From Clostridia bacterium (GTDB taxonomy: Bacteria; Bacillota; Clostridia; Oscillospirales; Acutalibacteraceae), in assembly GCA_017433225.1 (NCBI GenBank), contig JAFRHS010000029.1, positions 25,450 to 89,449 on the forward strand: a DNA stretch of 64,000 bases, read 5' to 3'. Positions 16,905-25,194 of the stretch are shown here, piece after piece (the stretch's first letter is position 1; every line of letters begins with the position of its first letter). The notes below the pieces were generated by a model. The model did not search any database. It was not told the origin of the DNA and saw only the letters and a list, made by a program, of their open reading frames with translations. The position numbers and the translations under genes are program-made.

Positions 16905-18302
16905 ATGGCAGAAGAAAAGACGCCCCGTGCCGGAAAGAACGCTGTCCTTGCCGGGTTGCTGCTCCTGGTGTTCTGCGCCGCCGCCTGGGGACTGCTGTTT
17001 TACGGGCATCAGTCCGAAGTCGCCGGTCTGGAAGAACGGAAGCAGGCTGCGGACGAGAAGTTCCAAAAGCAGATCTACGACGAAGCGCTTGTGGATTACA
17101 AGGCCTGTCTGGAAGCATCGCCGAACGACCTTGTCTGCATGGCCCGTGTCGCGGAGATCTACCACCTCACCGGACAGGACAACAGCTGCATCGCCTGGTG
17201 TGAACGGGTCCTGCGGCAGGACCCGGGGGACTTGAAGATCCGGCTTTATGAGGCGCGGTCCTACGACAACAAAAAGAATGTGCGTTCCGCCATCGCGGTG
17301 CTGCAGAAAGCCGGGAAGGCCGACGGTACAGATGCGGAGCGGAAGGAGCGGGACGAATACCTGCGCGAACTGAAGGGGCGGTATGAACTGACCTACTTCT
17401 CTTTTCAAGAGATCTTCCCCTGGTTCCGCCTGCCGGACGGGACATCTGCCGCAACGGTTGCGGAAGAAGAGACCCTGGCGGTCTGTACCGCTGCCGGGAA
17501 AGAACTGCTCTCCGGAGCATGGCGTTTCCTCGGTGCTTCCGCCGATGAAGACCTTCTGTTCCCGGTGCGGGAGCAGGACCAGTGGTTCTTTGTGGACGAC
17601 AACGGAGAGCGGCGACTGGTACCGGACGGGACCTATCTGTCGTTGCACAGTTTCTCGGAAGGTCTCGCACCGGCGACCCGAAAGCGCGGACCGGAACCGG
17701 ATGCCCCGGTGGTGGCCGGTTATCTCGATCAGACACTGAAAGAAGTGCGATTCGACTTTCAGGAGACCTATCCACTGGCGGGCGGCTACGCCCTTGCGCG
17801 GAAAGACGGCACCTATTTCGTGCTGGATACGTCTCTCCAGGAGGTCACCGCCTGCGAATTCACGGCGGTCAAAGCCGACCCCTACGGGAACGCTCAGAAG
17901 TACGGGATGATCCTCGGCCGCCTGCCCGGCGACCCGGAACAGTGGGCGATGTACGCCCCGAACGGCATCCGCGTCAACGAGTTTTCGGCGGATGACATCC
18001 GCTTGCCGGAAGAAGTGAAGGCCCCTCTGGCGTTTTGCAAAGACGGTCTTTGGGGGTTCGTCACGCTCGACGGCACCGTTCTTCTGGAGCCCCGGTTCGA
18101 AGACGCTCTGTCGTTCTCGAAAGGTATGGCAGCCGTCAAAAAGGACGGCAAATGGGGGTACATCGACGAGACGGGGGATTTTTTGATCCCGCCGACCTTC
18201 GATGAAGCGGGGCCGCTGTCGCCGACCGGTTCCGCCTTTGTCAAAAACCATGCGGGATACAGTCTGATGACGCTCAGCCGGTACACCCGTTCAGAAAAGT
18301 AA
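16905..18302 (+). CDS. Membrane-anchored TPR and WG-repeat protein
   Basis: 465 residues. One N-terminal membrane helix (LAGLLLLVFCAAAWGLLFYG), then tetratricopeptide-like helices (YDEALVDYKACLEASPNDL, CIAWCERVLRQDPGDL), then beta-rich WG-type repeats near the C-terminus: DGLWGFVTLDGTVLLEPRF and DGKWGYIDETGDFLIPPTF. Such repeats serve as protein-binding scaffolds. It starts 6 bp after the peptidase gene, so it belongs to the Tad operon, although it is not a standard Tad component. Orientation of the repeats relative to the membrane is not certain. Confidence 0.8.
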   Translation: MAEEKTPRAGKNAVLAGLLLLVFCAAAWGLLFYGHQSEVAGLEERKQAADEKFQKQIYDEALVDYKACLEASPNDLVCMARVAEIYHLTGQDNSCIAWCERVLRQDPGDLKIRLYEARSYDNKKNVRSAIAVLQKAGKADGTDAERKERDEYLRELKGRYELTYFSFQEIFPWFRLPDGTSAATVAEEETLAVCTAAGKELLSGAWRFLGASADEDLLFPVREQDQWFFVDDNGERRLVPDGTYLSLHSFSEGLAPATRKRGPEPDAPVVAGYLDQTLKEVRFDFQETYPLAGGYALARKDGTYFVLDTSLQEVTACEFTAVKADPYGNAQKYGMILGRLPGDPEQWAMYAPNGIRVNEFSADDIRLPEEVKAPLAFCKDGLWGFVTLDGTVLLEPRFEDALSFSKGMAAVKKDGKWGYIDETGDFLIPPTFDEAGPLSPTGSAFVKNHAGYSLMTLSRYTRSEK

Positions 18303-18321
18303 TAGAAAGAAGGAATGAACA

Positions 18322-19038
18322 ATGAAGAAGAAAGCGGCAGGCCGGACCATGGTCTTTGAAGAGGCCGATGTCTTTACCGCACAAAAATATCTGCGCAACC
18401 TGGCGACCGGCCGCAGCCCTCTTGACGGAGATGACCTTGCGGAAGACCATCTGCTCCGCGATCCGGCTCTGGTGAATGCCTTGAACCTCGCCGCCAATCT
18501 GCTTGAAGCATGGATGGACAACGGCGGGTTCAACCGGGTGGAACCGGACCGTACGAGGCCTTTTGAGATCTCCGATGCCGACCGCAGAAAGATCGTCATC
18601 TCGGAGGAGGCGGTCGGCATCATGACGATCGCCAACCGTATTTCCAAAGTCCTTCCCTATGATATGAAGACCGTCCGTTACGGGCAGATCTCCGCCTGGC
18701 TCCAGTACATCGGCGCCCTGGAATGGGAAGGGGAGACCGGGAAAAAACGTCGGGTCAGCACTGCGGTCGGGGAGCAGCTTGGCATCCGAAACGTCAGCCG
18801 CCGCGCCGCCGATGGCACCACTTACCGCAAAAACGTCTACGATGCCAACGCCCAGCGCTTCATCCTCGACAATCTGGAGGGCATCATGAGCTATTCATCG
18901 CAGGAGAAAGTCCGGGAGGCAGCGGAAAAGGTGGAGAAGAGCCAGGCCGGAAAGGACGCGCCGGAAACGGCTGTGTCCTCAGGACCGGCATCGGCGGAAC
19001 CACCGAAAGCGGACCCCGTTTCACCCGAGGAGGCGTGA
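18322..19038 (+). CDS. Hypothetical protein, 238 aa, end of Tad operon
   Basis: No family recognised. Soluble, basic in the middle (RKIVISEEAVGIMTIANRISKV, split here for reading; then GKKRRVSTAVGEQLGIRN), with a low-complexity Glu/Ala/Pro tail after about residue 190. The central part looks like a winged-helix-type fold (QISAWLQYIGALEWEGE), so DNA or protein binding is conceivable. AAGGAATGAAC precedes the ATG and it lies 19 bp after the TPR gene. Possibly a regulator of the locus; this is a guess from layout. Confidence 0.65.
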   Translation: MKKKAAGRTMVFEEADVFTAQKYLRNLATGRSPLDGDDLAEDHLLRDPALVNALNLAANLLEAWMDNGGFNRVEPDRTRPFEISDADRRKIVISEEAVGIMTIANRISKVLPYDMKTVRYGQISAWLQYIGALEWEGETGKKRRVSTAVGEQLGIRNVSRRAADGTTYRKNVYDANAQRFILDNLEGIMSYSSQEKVREAAEKVEKSQAGKDAPETAVSSGPASAEPPKADPVSPEEA

Positions 19039-19045
19039 ACCTGCC

Positions 19046-19696
19046 ATGAGAAACTATAACGAAGAATTCATGAAGTGGCTGGAGCGGGTGAAGGAGATCG
19101 ACCCGAAGTCACATGAAGACCTCCCGGAAGAGCTCCAGAAAGAGTTCGAAAAACTGATGTTGCTTGCCAGCATCCCGTTTTGCCACATTTACGGGGAAGA
19201 CCCGGAGGCGATGAGCGAACTGCTCATGGTATGTCTGACCGAAAAAGAATACTACGGTGAAAACGGCGAACCGCTGAAGATCATGATGATCGAAGAAGGG
19301 AAGACGTTCACGAGTCCGGTGAACCATCTGGTGGCACAGCCGGTCCTCTACGCCGAAGACGACCGCGGCCGCTGTTTTGTCTTCCTGTACTGCGACTGGC
19401 GGGGCCCGATCCTCGGCGAAGCCGCGGCGATCTTTGACGCGATCCACGAGGTGCATCGCCAAAACGGTGTGGCATTTGACGACCTGCCGGATGTCTACTT
19501 CATTTACTTGACCGACTACGACCTCACGCGGCAGGGACAGCAGGTCATGCGGCTCGACACGGGCGACGAAGAAGTGCCGAAACCCCGTTCCCGTCAGGAA
19601 TGGCTGGAACAGGGCGTCGACCCGGACCAGCCGGAGCCGAATGTAGCCAAGTGGCACACCATCTTCTTCAACGCCGCGATGGTGGATCGCCCCTGA
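19046..19696 (+). CDS. Hypothetical protein, 216 aa (weak PD-(D/E)XK-like resemblance)
   Basis: Soluble and acidic. The C-terminal half contains PDVYFIYLTDYDLTRQGQQV, reminiscent of the PxVYVIFITDxD segment in Rpn/PDDEXK_2-type nuclease proteins, but I cannot identify a complete catalytic set. It is translated 7 bp after the previous gene and followed by the terminator-like first hairpin of the repeat array. A link to the pilus is only positional. Confidence 0.6.
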   Translation: MRNYNEEFMKWLERVKEIDPKSHEDLPEELQKEFEKLMLLASIPFCHIYGEDPEAMSELLMVCLTEKEYYGENGEPLKIMMIEEGKTFTSPVNHLVAQPVLYAEDDRGRCFVFLYCDWRGPILGEAAAIFDAIHEVHRQNGVAFDDLPDVYFIYLTDYDLTRQGQQVMRLDTGDEEVPKPRSRQEWLEQGVDPDQPEPNVAKWHTIFFNAAMVDRP

Positions 19697-19746
19697 AACG
19701 GAGGTCCACCGCCTCGCCTGCTGAAGATGTCTCGTTAGAAAGGAGA

Positions 19747-19790
19747 AAATCACGCCAAACTCGAAAATAATCAGTTTGGCGTGATTTTTT
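19747..19790 (+). terminator. Perfect hairpin and T-run ending the Tad operon
   Basis: AAATCACGCCAAAC and GTTTGGCGTGATTT form a perfect 14-bp stem followed by TTTTTT. It works as a terminator for the operon and is also the first unit of the five-unit array. Confidence 0.75.
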
Positions 19791-20096
19791 GTGAGTGCAA
19801 GCAGGTGGTTTTCGAAAAAAAGTCACGTCAAATCACATAATTCCAGTTTTAGCGTGATTATTTTCGAGTATTTATCTCAAATGACTCTTTCTGAGTCCAA
19901 AAATGTCACGCTAAAATGAAAAATATGAGATTTAGCGTGAGAATTTGATGATTTGCTCTATGATTTGAAGAAAAAAAGTCACGCTAATACGTCAAAATCG
20001 TATTTTGGCGTGAAAAAGGACCTCGACGGAGATGCTTGGCTGAAGAAAAGCGCTAAAAATAACACGCCAAAAAGCAAAAATAGAGGTTTAGCGTGA
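19750..20096. repeat. Array of five 35-bp inverted repeats
   Basis: A 511-bp gap (19697-20207) holds five units of identical length, TCACGCYAAA-N15-TTTRGCGTGA, at 19750-19784, 19823-19857, 19906-19940, 19979-20013 and 20062-20096. Start-to-start distances are 73, 83, 73 and 83 bp, so spacers alternate 38 and 48 bp. The middles and spacers are not conserved, but an A-tract precedes every unit. Arms differ at positions 6-7 (CC, CT, TC); units 1 and 3 keep full pairing by compensatory changes. No open frame of note. It could be a protein-binding array or a structured RNA region. Confidence 0.85.
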
Positions 20097-20155
20097 AAAA
20101 CAAGAAGAAACCCAGGGGACCGCATTGTTTTTGCAGTCCGAAGGGCGAAAAACAG

Positions 20156-20185
20156 AAAAACCTGCAGCCGGAGCTGCAGGTTTTT
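20156..20185 (-). terminator. Bidirectional terminator after the ArsC-like gene
   Basis: AAAAACCTGCAGC and GCTGCAGGTTTTT flank a CGGA loop; it serves the minus-strand operon ending at 20208. Confidence 0.88.
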
Positions 20186-20207
20186 GTTGTTTGTTGTGGC
20201 GGGTCGT

Positions 20208-20549
20208 TCACTCCCAGGTCTTCCAGACGTCCGGCTGGTAGCCGAGTGTCGCCTGTTTGCCGTTGCGGACGATGGGCTGCTTCAGGACCTGCTGGTTTTC
20301 GAGGATCTTCTCGAGCTTCTGGTCGGGGACCAGATATTTGATGAGCGTCAGGGTCTTCTGGTCCTTGCAGTTCTCGTCGATCATCGCGTCCTGGCCGCCG
20401 ACCACGCGGGCGACGGACTCGAACTCCCCTTTGGACATGCCTTTCTGGCTGAGGTCCACGAACTGGAACTTGATGCGCCGCTCCTGAAAATACCGCTGGG
20501 CTTTCCGGGTGTCGGCGGACTTCTTCGTGCCGAAGATCTGGATGTTCAT
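20208..20549 (-). CDS. ArsC/Spx-family thioredoxin-fold protein lacking the active Cys
   Basis: 113 residues, the standard length. Features of the family: N-terminal IQIFGTKKSADTRKAQRYF, FQFVDLSQKG, and the cis-Pro-containing LKQPIVRNGKQATLGY. In arsenate reductase-like and Spx-like relatives a Cys stands where this protein has Ser in GTKKSADTRKA, so a thiol-based reductase mechanism looks impossible. It may have kept only a binding role. Last gene of a minus-strand operon with a TetR regulator and a DUF2974 hydrolase; its ATG overlaps the hydrolase stop by 4 bp. Confidence 0.85.
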   Translation of the reverse strand: MNIQIFGTKKSADTRKAQRYFQERRIKFQFVDLSQKGMSKGEFESVARVVGGQDAMIDENCKDQKTLTLIKYLVPDQKLEKILENQQVLKQPIVRNGKQATLGYQPDVWKTWE

Positions 20550-21736
20550 GAGTTCGACCTCCCGTTCCAGGCGGCGATGCCGCGGCGCAGGAGTTTCATG
20601 GTCACTTCCTGGAAGTTCTCGGCGTTCCGCAGTTCCTGGATCTCGGCGTCATACTTGGACCGGCCGACGTCCCGGAGCGCCAGGACATAGGCGTCGAGGA
20701 ACGCGCGGAAGACCTTCGTGACGACCTGCCAGTCCTCCCGGGACATGGTCCGGAGCTGCTGGTAGAGGGGCTGCAGCAGGATGCTGAAGTCCTGCTGGAT
20801 ATCTCTCGGCCGTGACGCATTGGCGGTGACGATCGTGTAAACGCCGTCGAGGACCAGTTCCCGCTGACGGGGCGTCGTCTCCTCGATCAGGTGTCGGACC
20901 GAGTTGTAGAAGATCTCGGAGCCGTCGGACGACTTCTCCGCCCGCTCGAGCTGCAGCGGTTCCACAGACCAGGTGTAGAGGTCGTGCTGCAGGAGGTTGG
21001 AGACGGTGCTCTTGACGACTTCATAGGACTCGGCGTGTTCGAGCATGCGGCCGACAGTCGAGCCCTCCGGCAGGAATGTGTGCATGCGGTCCGCCATTTC
21101 GCTGATGGCGTGGTCCGCGATGAAACTGTTCGAAAAGCCCGGGCCGTCGCAGCTGAATACGCCGAGGACCAGGTGCCGGTACTGTTTCGGCAGACAGACG
21201 GCCGCATAAGCCGCCAGGTTGCCGCCCTTCGAGTGACCGCCCATGTAGAGGCCTTTGAGGTCGGGGTACATCTTGATGGCGTTCGCGGCATAGGACAGCG
21301 CGGCACACTGCGCCGGCACATCGTTCTGGAAGCTCATGTTGAGGTTTTCCTTCCAGCCGAGGAGCGTGGAGTCTGTCCCGCAGAAGGACAGGAACAGGAT
21401 GTCTCCGGGCAGGTGGATGGTGACGGCGGCGAACTGCATCTCCAGTTCCGGACGGTTGTCTTTGATGTAGTCCGTCACCCGCAGACCGGAGAACCGCCGG
21501 CTTTTGGCGATCGCTTCGACGAACGGCATATCGCCTTCGATCTGGAACGGCTCTCTCGGGAAATGTGTCATCACCCGGCAGAACGACCCCATGGTCTCTT
21601 CTCCGGTGTGGTAGACATCATAAAACGGCAGGTTGGAAAAGCGCGACAGGACGACATAATCGAGCTCGTTGAGCGGTGCCGCATCGCACAGGGGAAGGTC
21701 TCCTCTCCATGCCAGATAATCAAGAATGGTTGCCAT
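20546..21736 (-). CDS. DUF2974 (Mbeg1-like) alpha/beta-hydrolase
   Basis: 396 residues. The nucleophile elbow GGHSKGGNLAAYAA (Ser near residue 169) and the preceding ITIHLPGDILFLSFCGTDSTLLGWKENL-like strand region (FLSFCGTDSTLLGW) are characteristic of the DUF2974 lipase-like family. The acid and His residues are not assigned by eye. No signal peptide. Substrate unknown; family members are presumed lipases or esterases. It follows the TetR gene by 17 bp with AAGGAG upstream of the ATG, so the TetR protein probably controls it. Confidence 0.85.
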   Translation of the reverse strand: MATILDYLAWRGDLPLCDAAPLNELDYVVLSRFSNLPFYDVYHTGEETMGSFCRVMTHFPREPFQIEGDMPFVEAIAKSRRFSGLRVTDYIKDNRPELEMQFAAVTIHLPGDILFLSFCGTDSTLLGWKENLNMSFQNDVPAQCAALSYAANAIKMYPDLKGLYMGGHSKGGNLAAYAAVCLPKQYRHLVLGVFSCDGPGFSNSFIADHAISEMADRMHTFLPEGSTVGRMLEHAESYEVVKSTVSNLLQHDLYTWSVEPLQLERAEKSSDGSEIFYNSVRHLIEETTPRQRELVLDGVYTIVTANASRPRDIQQDFSILLQPLYQQLRTMSREDWQVVTKVFRAFLDAYVLALRDVGRSKYDAEIQELRNAENFQEVTMKLLRRGIAAWNGRSNS

Positions 21737-21753
21737 TTGGTCTGTTTACTCCT

Positions 21754-22323
21754 TTATTCTTCGCTGAAAAACTTCAGCTGTCTGGCCGCGTACCGGCGGA
21801 TGTCCTCCATGGAGGCCCGCTCGCCGGTCTCGACCCAGGCGGTCATACTTGCAATGAAGACTGCCGCTCGCATTTCAATAAAAAACAGGAACTCATCGGT
21901 CCCGGGGTCCAGGTCCGGAAACAGGACCGGGGCGAATTCCCGGAGGGCTTTCTTGTGGGCCGTCCGCAGGATGTCGCTCTTGCCGCTGTGGATGATGCCG
22001 GCGATGAGGCCCGCGTTCTTCCGAACGCTCTCTTCATACCAGGCGCGGGGGTTCGGGACGGACAGATCGTGCTTCTGTGCACGGTCGATGAGGTCGACAT
22101 ACCCCTGCAGGATCCGACGGAACGTCTCGTCCGCCGTGTACTGCAGCACATCGTCCGGTTCGTCGAAGAGGCGGTAAAACGTGGTTCGGGAGACGCCCGC
22201 CTCCGAGCTCAGCAGAGACACCGACAGTTTCTGCGGTTCCCGGCTGAGCAGGAGCCGTTCCGCCGCGGAAGACAGTTTGGCTGCCGATTTCAGCTCTCTC
22301 TGGTCCCTCGCGATGTGGTACAA
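21754..22323 (-). CDS. TetR-family regulator
   Basis: 189 residues. N-terminal DNA-binding domain with the helix-turn-helix LSVSLLSSEAGVSRTTFYRLF, then a helical ligand-binding domain. The start is a TTG at 22323, chosen because GGGAGGGG stands 6 bp upstream. First gene of an operon with a DUF2974 hydrolase and an ArsC-like protein, hence a likely local regulator. An inverted TTGCGAT...ATCGCAA pair spaced 35-40 bp apart upstream (about 22370-22419) might be related to its operator. Confidence 0.88.
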   Translation of the reverse strand: MYHIARDQRELKSAAKLSSAAERLLLSREPQKLSVSLLSSEAGVSRTTFYRLFDEPDDVLQYTADETFRRILQGYVDLIDRAQKHDLSVPNPRAWYEESVRKNAGLIAGIIHSGKSDILRTAHKKALREFAPVLFPDLDPGTDEFLFFIEMRAAVFIASMTAWVETGERASMEDIRRYAARQLKFFSEE

Positions 22324-22429
22324 CGCCGTCCCCTCCCTCTTTTATTTCTTGCTCCCTATTATAGCGCATCTGTTGCGATTTACCACAGTCATTTTGAACA
22401 CTTTGTCCCATATCGCAAAGACTAGACTA

Positions 22430-22459
22430 TTGTAATTTCCGGGCAAATGCGTGTATACT
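22430..22459 (+). promoter_or_regulatory. Promoter of the repeat protein gene at 22511
   Basis: TTGTAA (22430-22435), an 18-bp spacer and TATACT (22454-22459). Confidence 0.6.
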
Positions 22460-22510
22460 TATATGGCACCTGCACCAAATCACCACTTTAAAGATAGAGG
22501 GAATTCACCT

Positions 22511-23110
22511 ATGGCTAAACGCAAGACATCGGAATCGGTCAGAAAGATGAGACTCATCATCCTCGGCCTCTCTGTGGCGCTCATTGCGGCCGTCGTTCTC
22601 GCCACCTGGTTCACCCTGAGCCGGGAGTCCCAGAACGGCGACATCTCCTGGAAGGTCGCGTCCACCACGGAGACGTCGAACAAGATCGCCGGCGAACCGG
22701 ACCAGACCACGACCATGGCGAACGGCGGGTCTGACACCCAGCAGACGACCGGCGCGGACGGCCTGCCCTACGACAAGGCGGGTTCCGACGCCTATGCCCA
22801 GTGGAACGGCAAGTACAACACCGGCGAAGTCATCGTCAAGATGGACGAGAAGGGCAAATGGTGCGCGTATGTCAGAGACCAGAAGGTCAAAGACTGCACC
22901 GGCGTCTATGTCAACGAGTTCGGCTGGTGGTTCATCCGCAACGGCGAAGTGGACTTCAACTATAACGGCATTGCCGGGAACAACGTCGGCAAATGGTACA
23001 TCACAGACGGCCAGGTCAACTTTGACTGGAGCGGCGCCTACACTCCGCCCGGGACCGACCACCACTACGTGGTCGTCGAAGGCGGCGTCGTACGCGAGAG
23101 CCAGGGCTGA
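22511..23110 (+). CDS. Membrane-anchored protein with tryptophan-rich surface repeats
   Basis: 199 residues. One N-terminal helix (MRLIILGLSVALIAAVVLATW), a Thr/Ser/Gln-rich linker, then beta repeats of the form FGWWFIRNGEVDFNYNGI and VGKWYITDGQVNFDWSG. The same repeat is found in the CHAP protein encoded convergently at 23170, suggesting a common wall or surface ligand. The ATG at 22511 is supported by GAGGGAATTC. It shares a bidirectional terminator with its neighbour. No enzymatic domain is seen. Confidence 0.8.
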   Translation: MAKRKTSESVRKMRLIILGLSVALIAAVVLATWFTLSRESQNGDISWKVASTTETSNKIAGEPDQTTTMANGGSDTQQTTGADGLPYDKAGSDAYAQWNGKYNTGEVIVKMDEKGKWCAYVRDQKVKDCTGVYVNEFGWWFIRNGEVDFNYNGIAGNNVGKWYITDGQVNFDWSGAYTPPGTDHHYVVVEGGVVRESQG

Positions 23111-23129
23111 ACAACTTCATAAGCAAGAT

Positions 23130-23164
23130 AAAACCGTCTTTCGGATCTCCGAAAGACGGTTTTT
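23130..23164. terminator. Bidirectional terminator between convergent surface genes
   Basis: AAAACCGTCTTTCGG and CCGAAAGACGGTTTT form a 15-bp stem around ATCT, with A and T tracts on both sides. Confidence 0.92.
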
Positions 23165-23169
23165 GTTGT

Positions 23170-24171
23170 TTAGAGCAGCGTCGCGGCGCCGTTCTCCACA
23201 CGGTACGTGTTCCCGTCGAAGACGACCGTGCCGCTCTTCGTGAAGTCGACCTTGCCGTTCTCGAGGTACCAGCTGCCGTGTTCATTGGCGGCAATGCCGC
23301 GGAACCCGAAGTCCACCGCGCCGTTCGTGATCTTCCACCAGCCGTGGACATTGTTTTCGACACCGTTGTATGAGAAGTCGACTTTTCCGTCGTTCACATA
23401 CCACCAGCCGAGTTCGTTCTGGTAGATTCCTTTCACACCGAAGCGGACGTCTCCGTTCACCACGCGCCACCAGCCCAGTTTGCCGCAGGCGATGCCGGTG
23501 TAGTTCGTTGCGACGTCATCGCCCCGGTATGCGTGCCACTGTCTGTCGACGCGGCCCTGGGCCACATAGACGGCATTCGGGTCCGCCGGTTTCGAATCGT
23601 ACGTCGGTGCGTTGTCGGACGACACTTTGAGGTCGAGGTAGCCGAGGAAGGACTGCCCCTTATAGTTGTTGTGTTCGAGCGCGTTTCTCGTCACTTTGCG
23701 AATGGCACAGTAGCCGTGTGCCGCGTCCGACGCCCCGGGGTTGGAACCCTCCGAGATCGTCAGGGTATCTCCGTTCACCCGCTCGACCACCACCATATGG
23801 TTCGAGAAGATGGCGAATCCCTTGGACACGGGTTTGGACGACTTCGTGAAGCCGTAGGTCTGAGCGACATTGTTGTACCAGTTCTTCGGGCTGTGGAGCC
23901 CGAGGTCCATTCCGGTCAGCTCGGAAGCCCGTGCTCCGGCATACCAGGTACAGCCGCCCCGCCCATAGGCGTTCGAGGTCCGCTTCGCAAGATTCTGATA
24001 AGCAGCGCCGTAAATGTCGATGGTCAGTCCGTCTGTTCCGTTTCCGGCGATGCCCGGGTTGTTGCCGGCAAGCGTGTAAACGATGCCGCCCGCAATGCTC
24101 AGGAGCAGAAGCGAACCGATCAGCAGGATGGCCGCGACTGTTTTGCGCGACCGCGCCAGTATGGAGGTCAT
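23170..24171 (-). CDS. CHAP-domain peptidoglycan hydrolase with C-terminal surface repeats
   Basis: 333 residues. A membrane/signal helix (AAILLIGSLLLLSIAGGIV) leads to a CHAP domain with the Cys nucleophile in AYGRGGCTWYAGARASELTG and the catalytic His in SNHMVVVERVNG, followed by LTISEGSNPG. After a linker come four roughly 21-residue repeats such as LGWWYVNDGKVDFSYNGV and HGWWKITNGAVDFGFRGI. CHAP enzymes cut peptide cross-bridges or the amide bond in peptidoglycan; the repeats probably bind the envelope. AGAGGATTCC precedes the ATG. Confidence 0.88.
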   Translation of the reverse strand: MTSILARSRKTVAAILLIGSLLLLSIAGGIVYTLAGNNPGIAGNGTDGLTIDIYGAAYQNLAKRTSNAYGRGGCTWYAGARASELTGMDLGLHSPKNWYNNVAQTYGFTKSSKPVSKGFAIFSNHMVVVERVNGDTLTISEGSNPGASDAAHGYCAIRKVTRNALEHNNYKGQSFLGYLDLKVSSDNAPTYDSKPADPNAVYVAQGRVDRQWHAYRGDDVATNYTGIACGKLGWWRVVNGDVRFGVKGIYQNELGWWYVNDGKVDFSYNGVENNVHGWWKITNGAVDFGFRGIAANEHGSWYLENGKVDFTKSGTVVFDGNTYRVENGAATLL

Positions 24172-24263
24172 GGAATCCTCTTTTCGTTTGTGTGTATTTC
24201 TCCCTGATGCCCCTCAAAAAAGGGGCGTTCGTCTATTATACACAATTGTTAAGAATGTTCAAG

Positions 24264-24294
24264 TAAAAAGCTGCCTGTCACTATGACAGGCAGC
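24264..24294 (-). terminator. Terminator of the Crp-type regulator gene
   Basis: On the minus strand GCTGCCTGTCA and TGACAGGCAGC form a stem followed by TTTTTACTTG. Confidence 0.88.
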
Positions 24295-24309
24295 CTGCGT
24301 TTCGCATCG

Positions 24310-24990
24310 TTATTCGTTTTTCTCTTTTGCCTTCATCTGCCGCTTGATGCGGGACAGGGACTGGGGCTGGATGCCGAGGAACGACGCCACATAGTTCTGC
24401 GGGACGATGCCCACGATGTCGGCATAATCCTCGAGGAACCAGCGGTATCGCGATTCACCGCTCATGGTGTTGAGCGCGATCTGGATCTTTACCTGATTAT
24501 CATACTCTTCGGTCAAAAGACGCAGATAGACGTTCGCGTTTTGGTGGTTCATGTGGATCCCCTGCAGAACGACAGACGCGGGGATTTCCAGGATCTCCAT
24601 GTCGGTGACCGCCTCATAATACAAAGACGTCCTGCCGGTCAGTCTGGCGGTCCCGAGCAGCGGCCGGCCATACCGGTATCCGAAGCAGAGGACATTGTCC
24701 TTGCCCTCGTCATCGAGGACGTAGCCGCGGGCCACTCCGCTGATGAGGTATCGGACCGTGGTGACCGGTTCGCCGGAGTGGATAAAAACTTCTCCCTTGT
24801 TTCGATAGATAAAGCTTGTGTGTTTCGCAAAGAGTTCGATGACATCTTCTCCCTGTACGCCGAGTGTATCCCGGTAAAAAGCCTGGATATCCAGCGGCGC
24901 TTTTGTCATCCACTCCTTTTTTCTGCGCCGCCTGGCGCGCTCCTGCTCCCGTCTTGAGCCGACCGGGACAGAAGTGGATTGATAGGACAT
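24310..24990 (-). CDS. Crp/Fnr-family transcription factor
   Basis: 226 residues from the ATG at 24990, which has GGGGGAAAC upstream; longer in-frame starts lack ribosome sites. An unusual basic N-terminal stretch (RREQERARRRRKKEW) precedes the cyclic-nucleotide-type sensor fold (FIYRNKGEVFIHSGEPVTTV, LISGVARGYVLDDEG) and the dimer helix. The C-terminal helix-turn-helix reads IVPQNYVASFLGIQPQSLSRI. The sensor lacks the Cys cluster of Fnr, and I cannot assign a ligand. Regulates unknown genes; monocistronic. Confidence 0.86.
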   Translation of the reverse strand: MSYQSTSVPVGSRREQERARRRRKKEWMTKAPLDIQAFYRDTLGVQGEDVIELFAKHTSFIYRNKGEVFIHSGEPVTTVRYLISGVARGYVLDDEGKDNVLCFGYRYGRPLLGTARLTGRTSLYYEAVTDMEILEIPASVVLQGIHMNHQNANVYLRLLTEEYDNQVKIQIALNTMSGESRYRWFLEDYADIVGIVPQNYVASFLGIQPQSLSRIKRQMKAKEKNE

Positions 24991-25142
24991 TTGCGTTTCC
25001 CCCGAAAAGCATTTTTCATTACAATACATATTTTGCAAAATAACTATCAAAAAGTCTTTCTCATATGTTAAGGTCTGCAGCCGTTTCACCCAGAATTCTT
25101 GAAAAAAACGATACAAACGTCTATTGTTTTCCCTTTTTTCTC

Positions 25143-25177
25143 AAAAAAGAAACGAACACCTCCGTTTGGAGGTGTTC
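25143..25177 (-). terminator. Terminator of the YfbR-like gene
   Basis: On the minus strand GAACACCTCC-AAAC-GGAGGTGTTC followed by GTTTCTTTTTT. Confidence 0.9.
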
Positions 25178-25194
25178 GCTATGTTGCAAAAATG

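Noticed and set aside
19750..20096. CRISPR array
   Set aside because: Only the 10-bp ends of each unit are shared and they are inverted; the unit centres are not conserved, and no cas genes are near.
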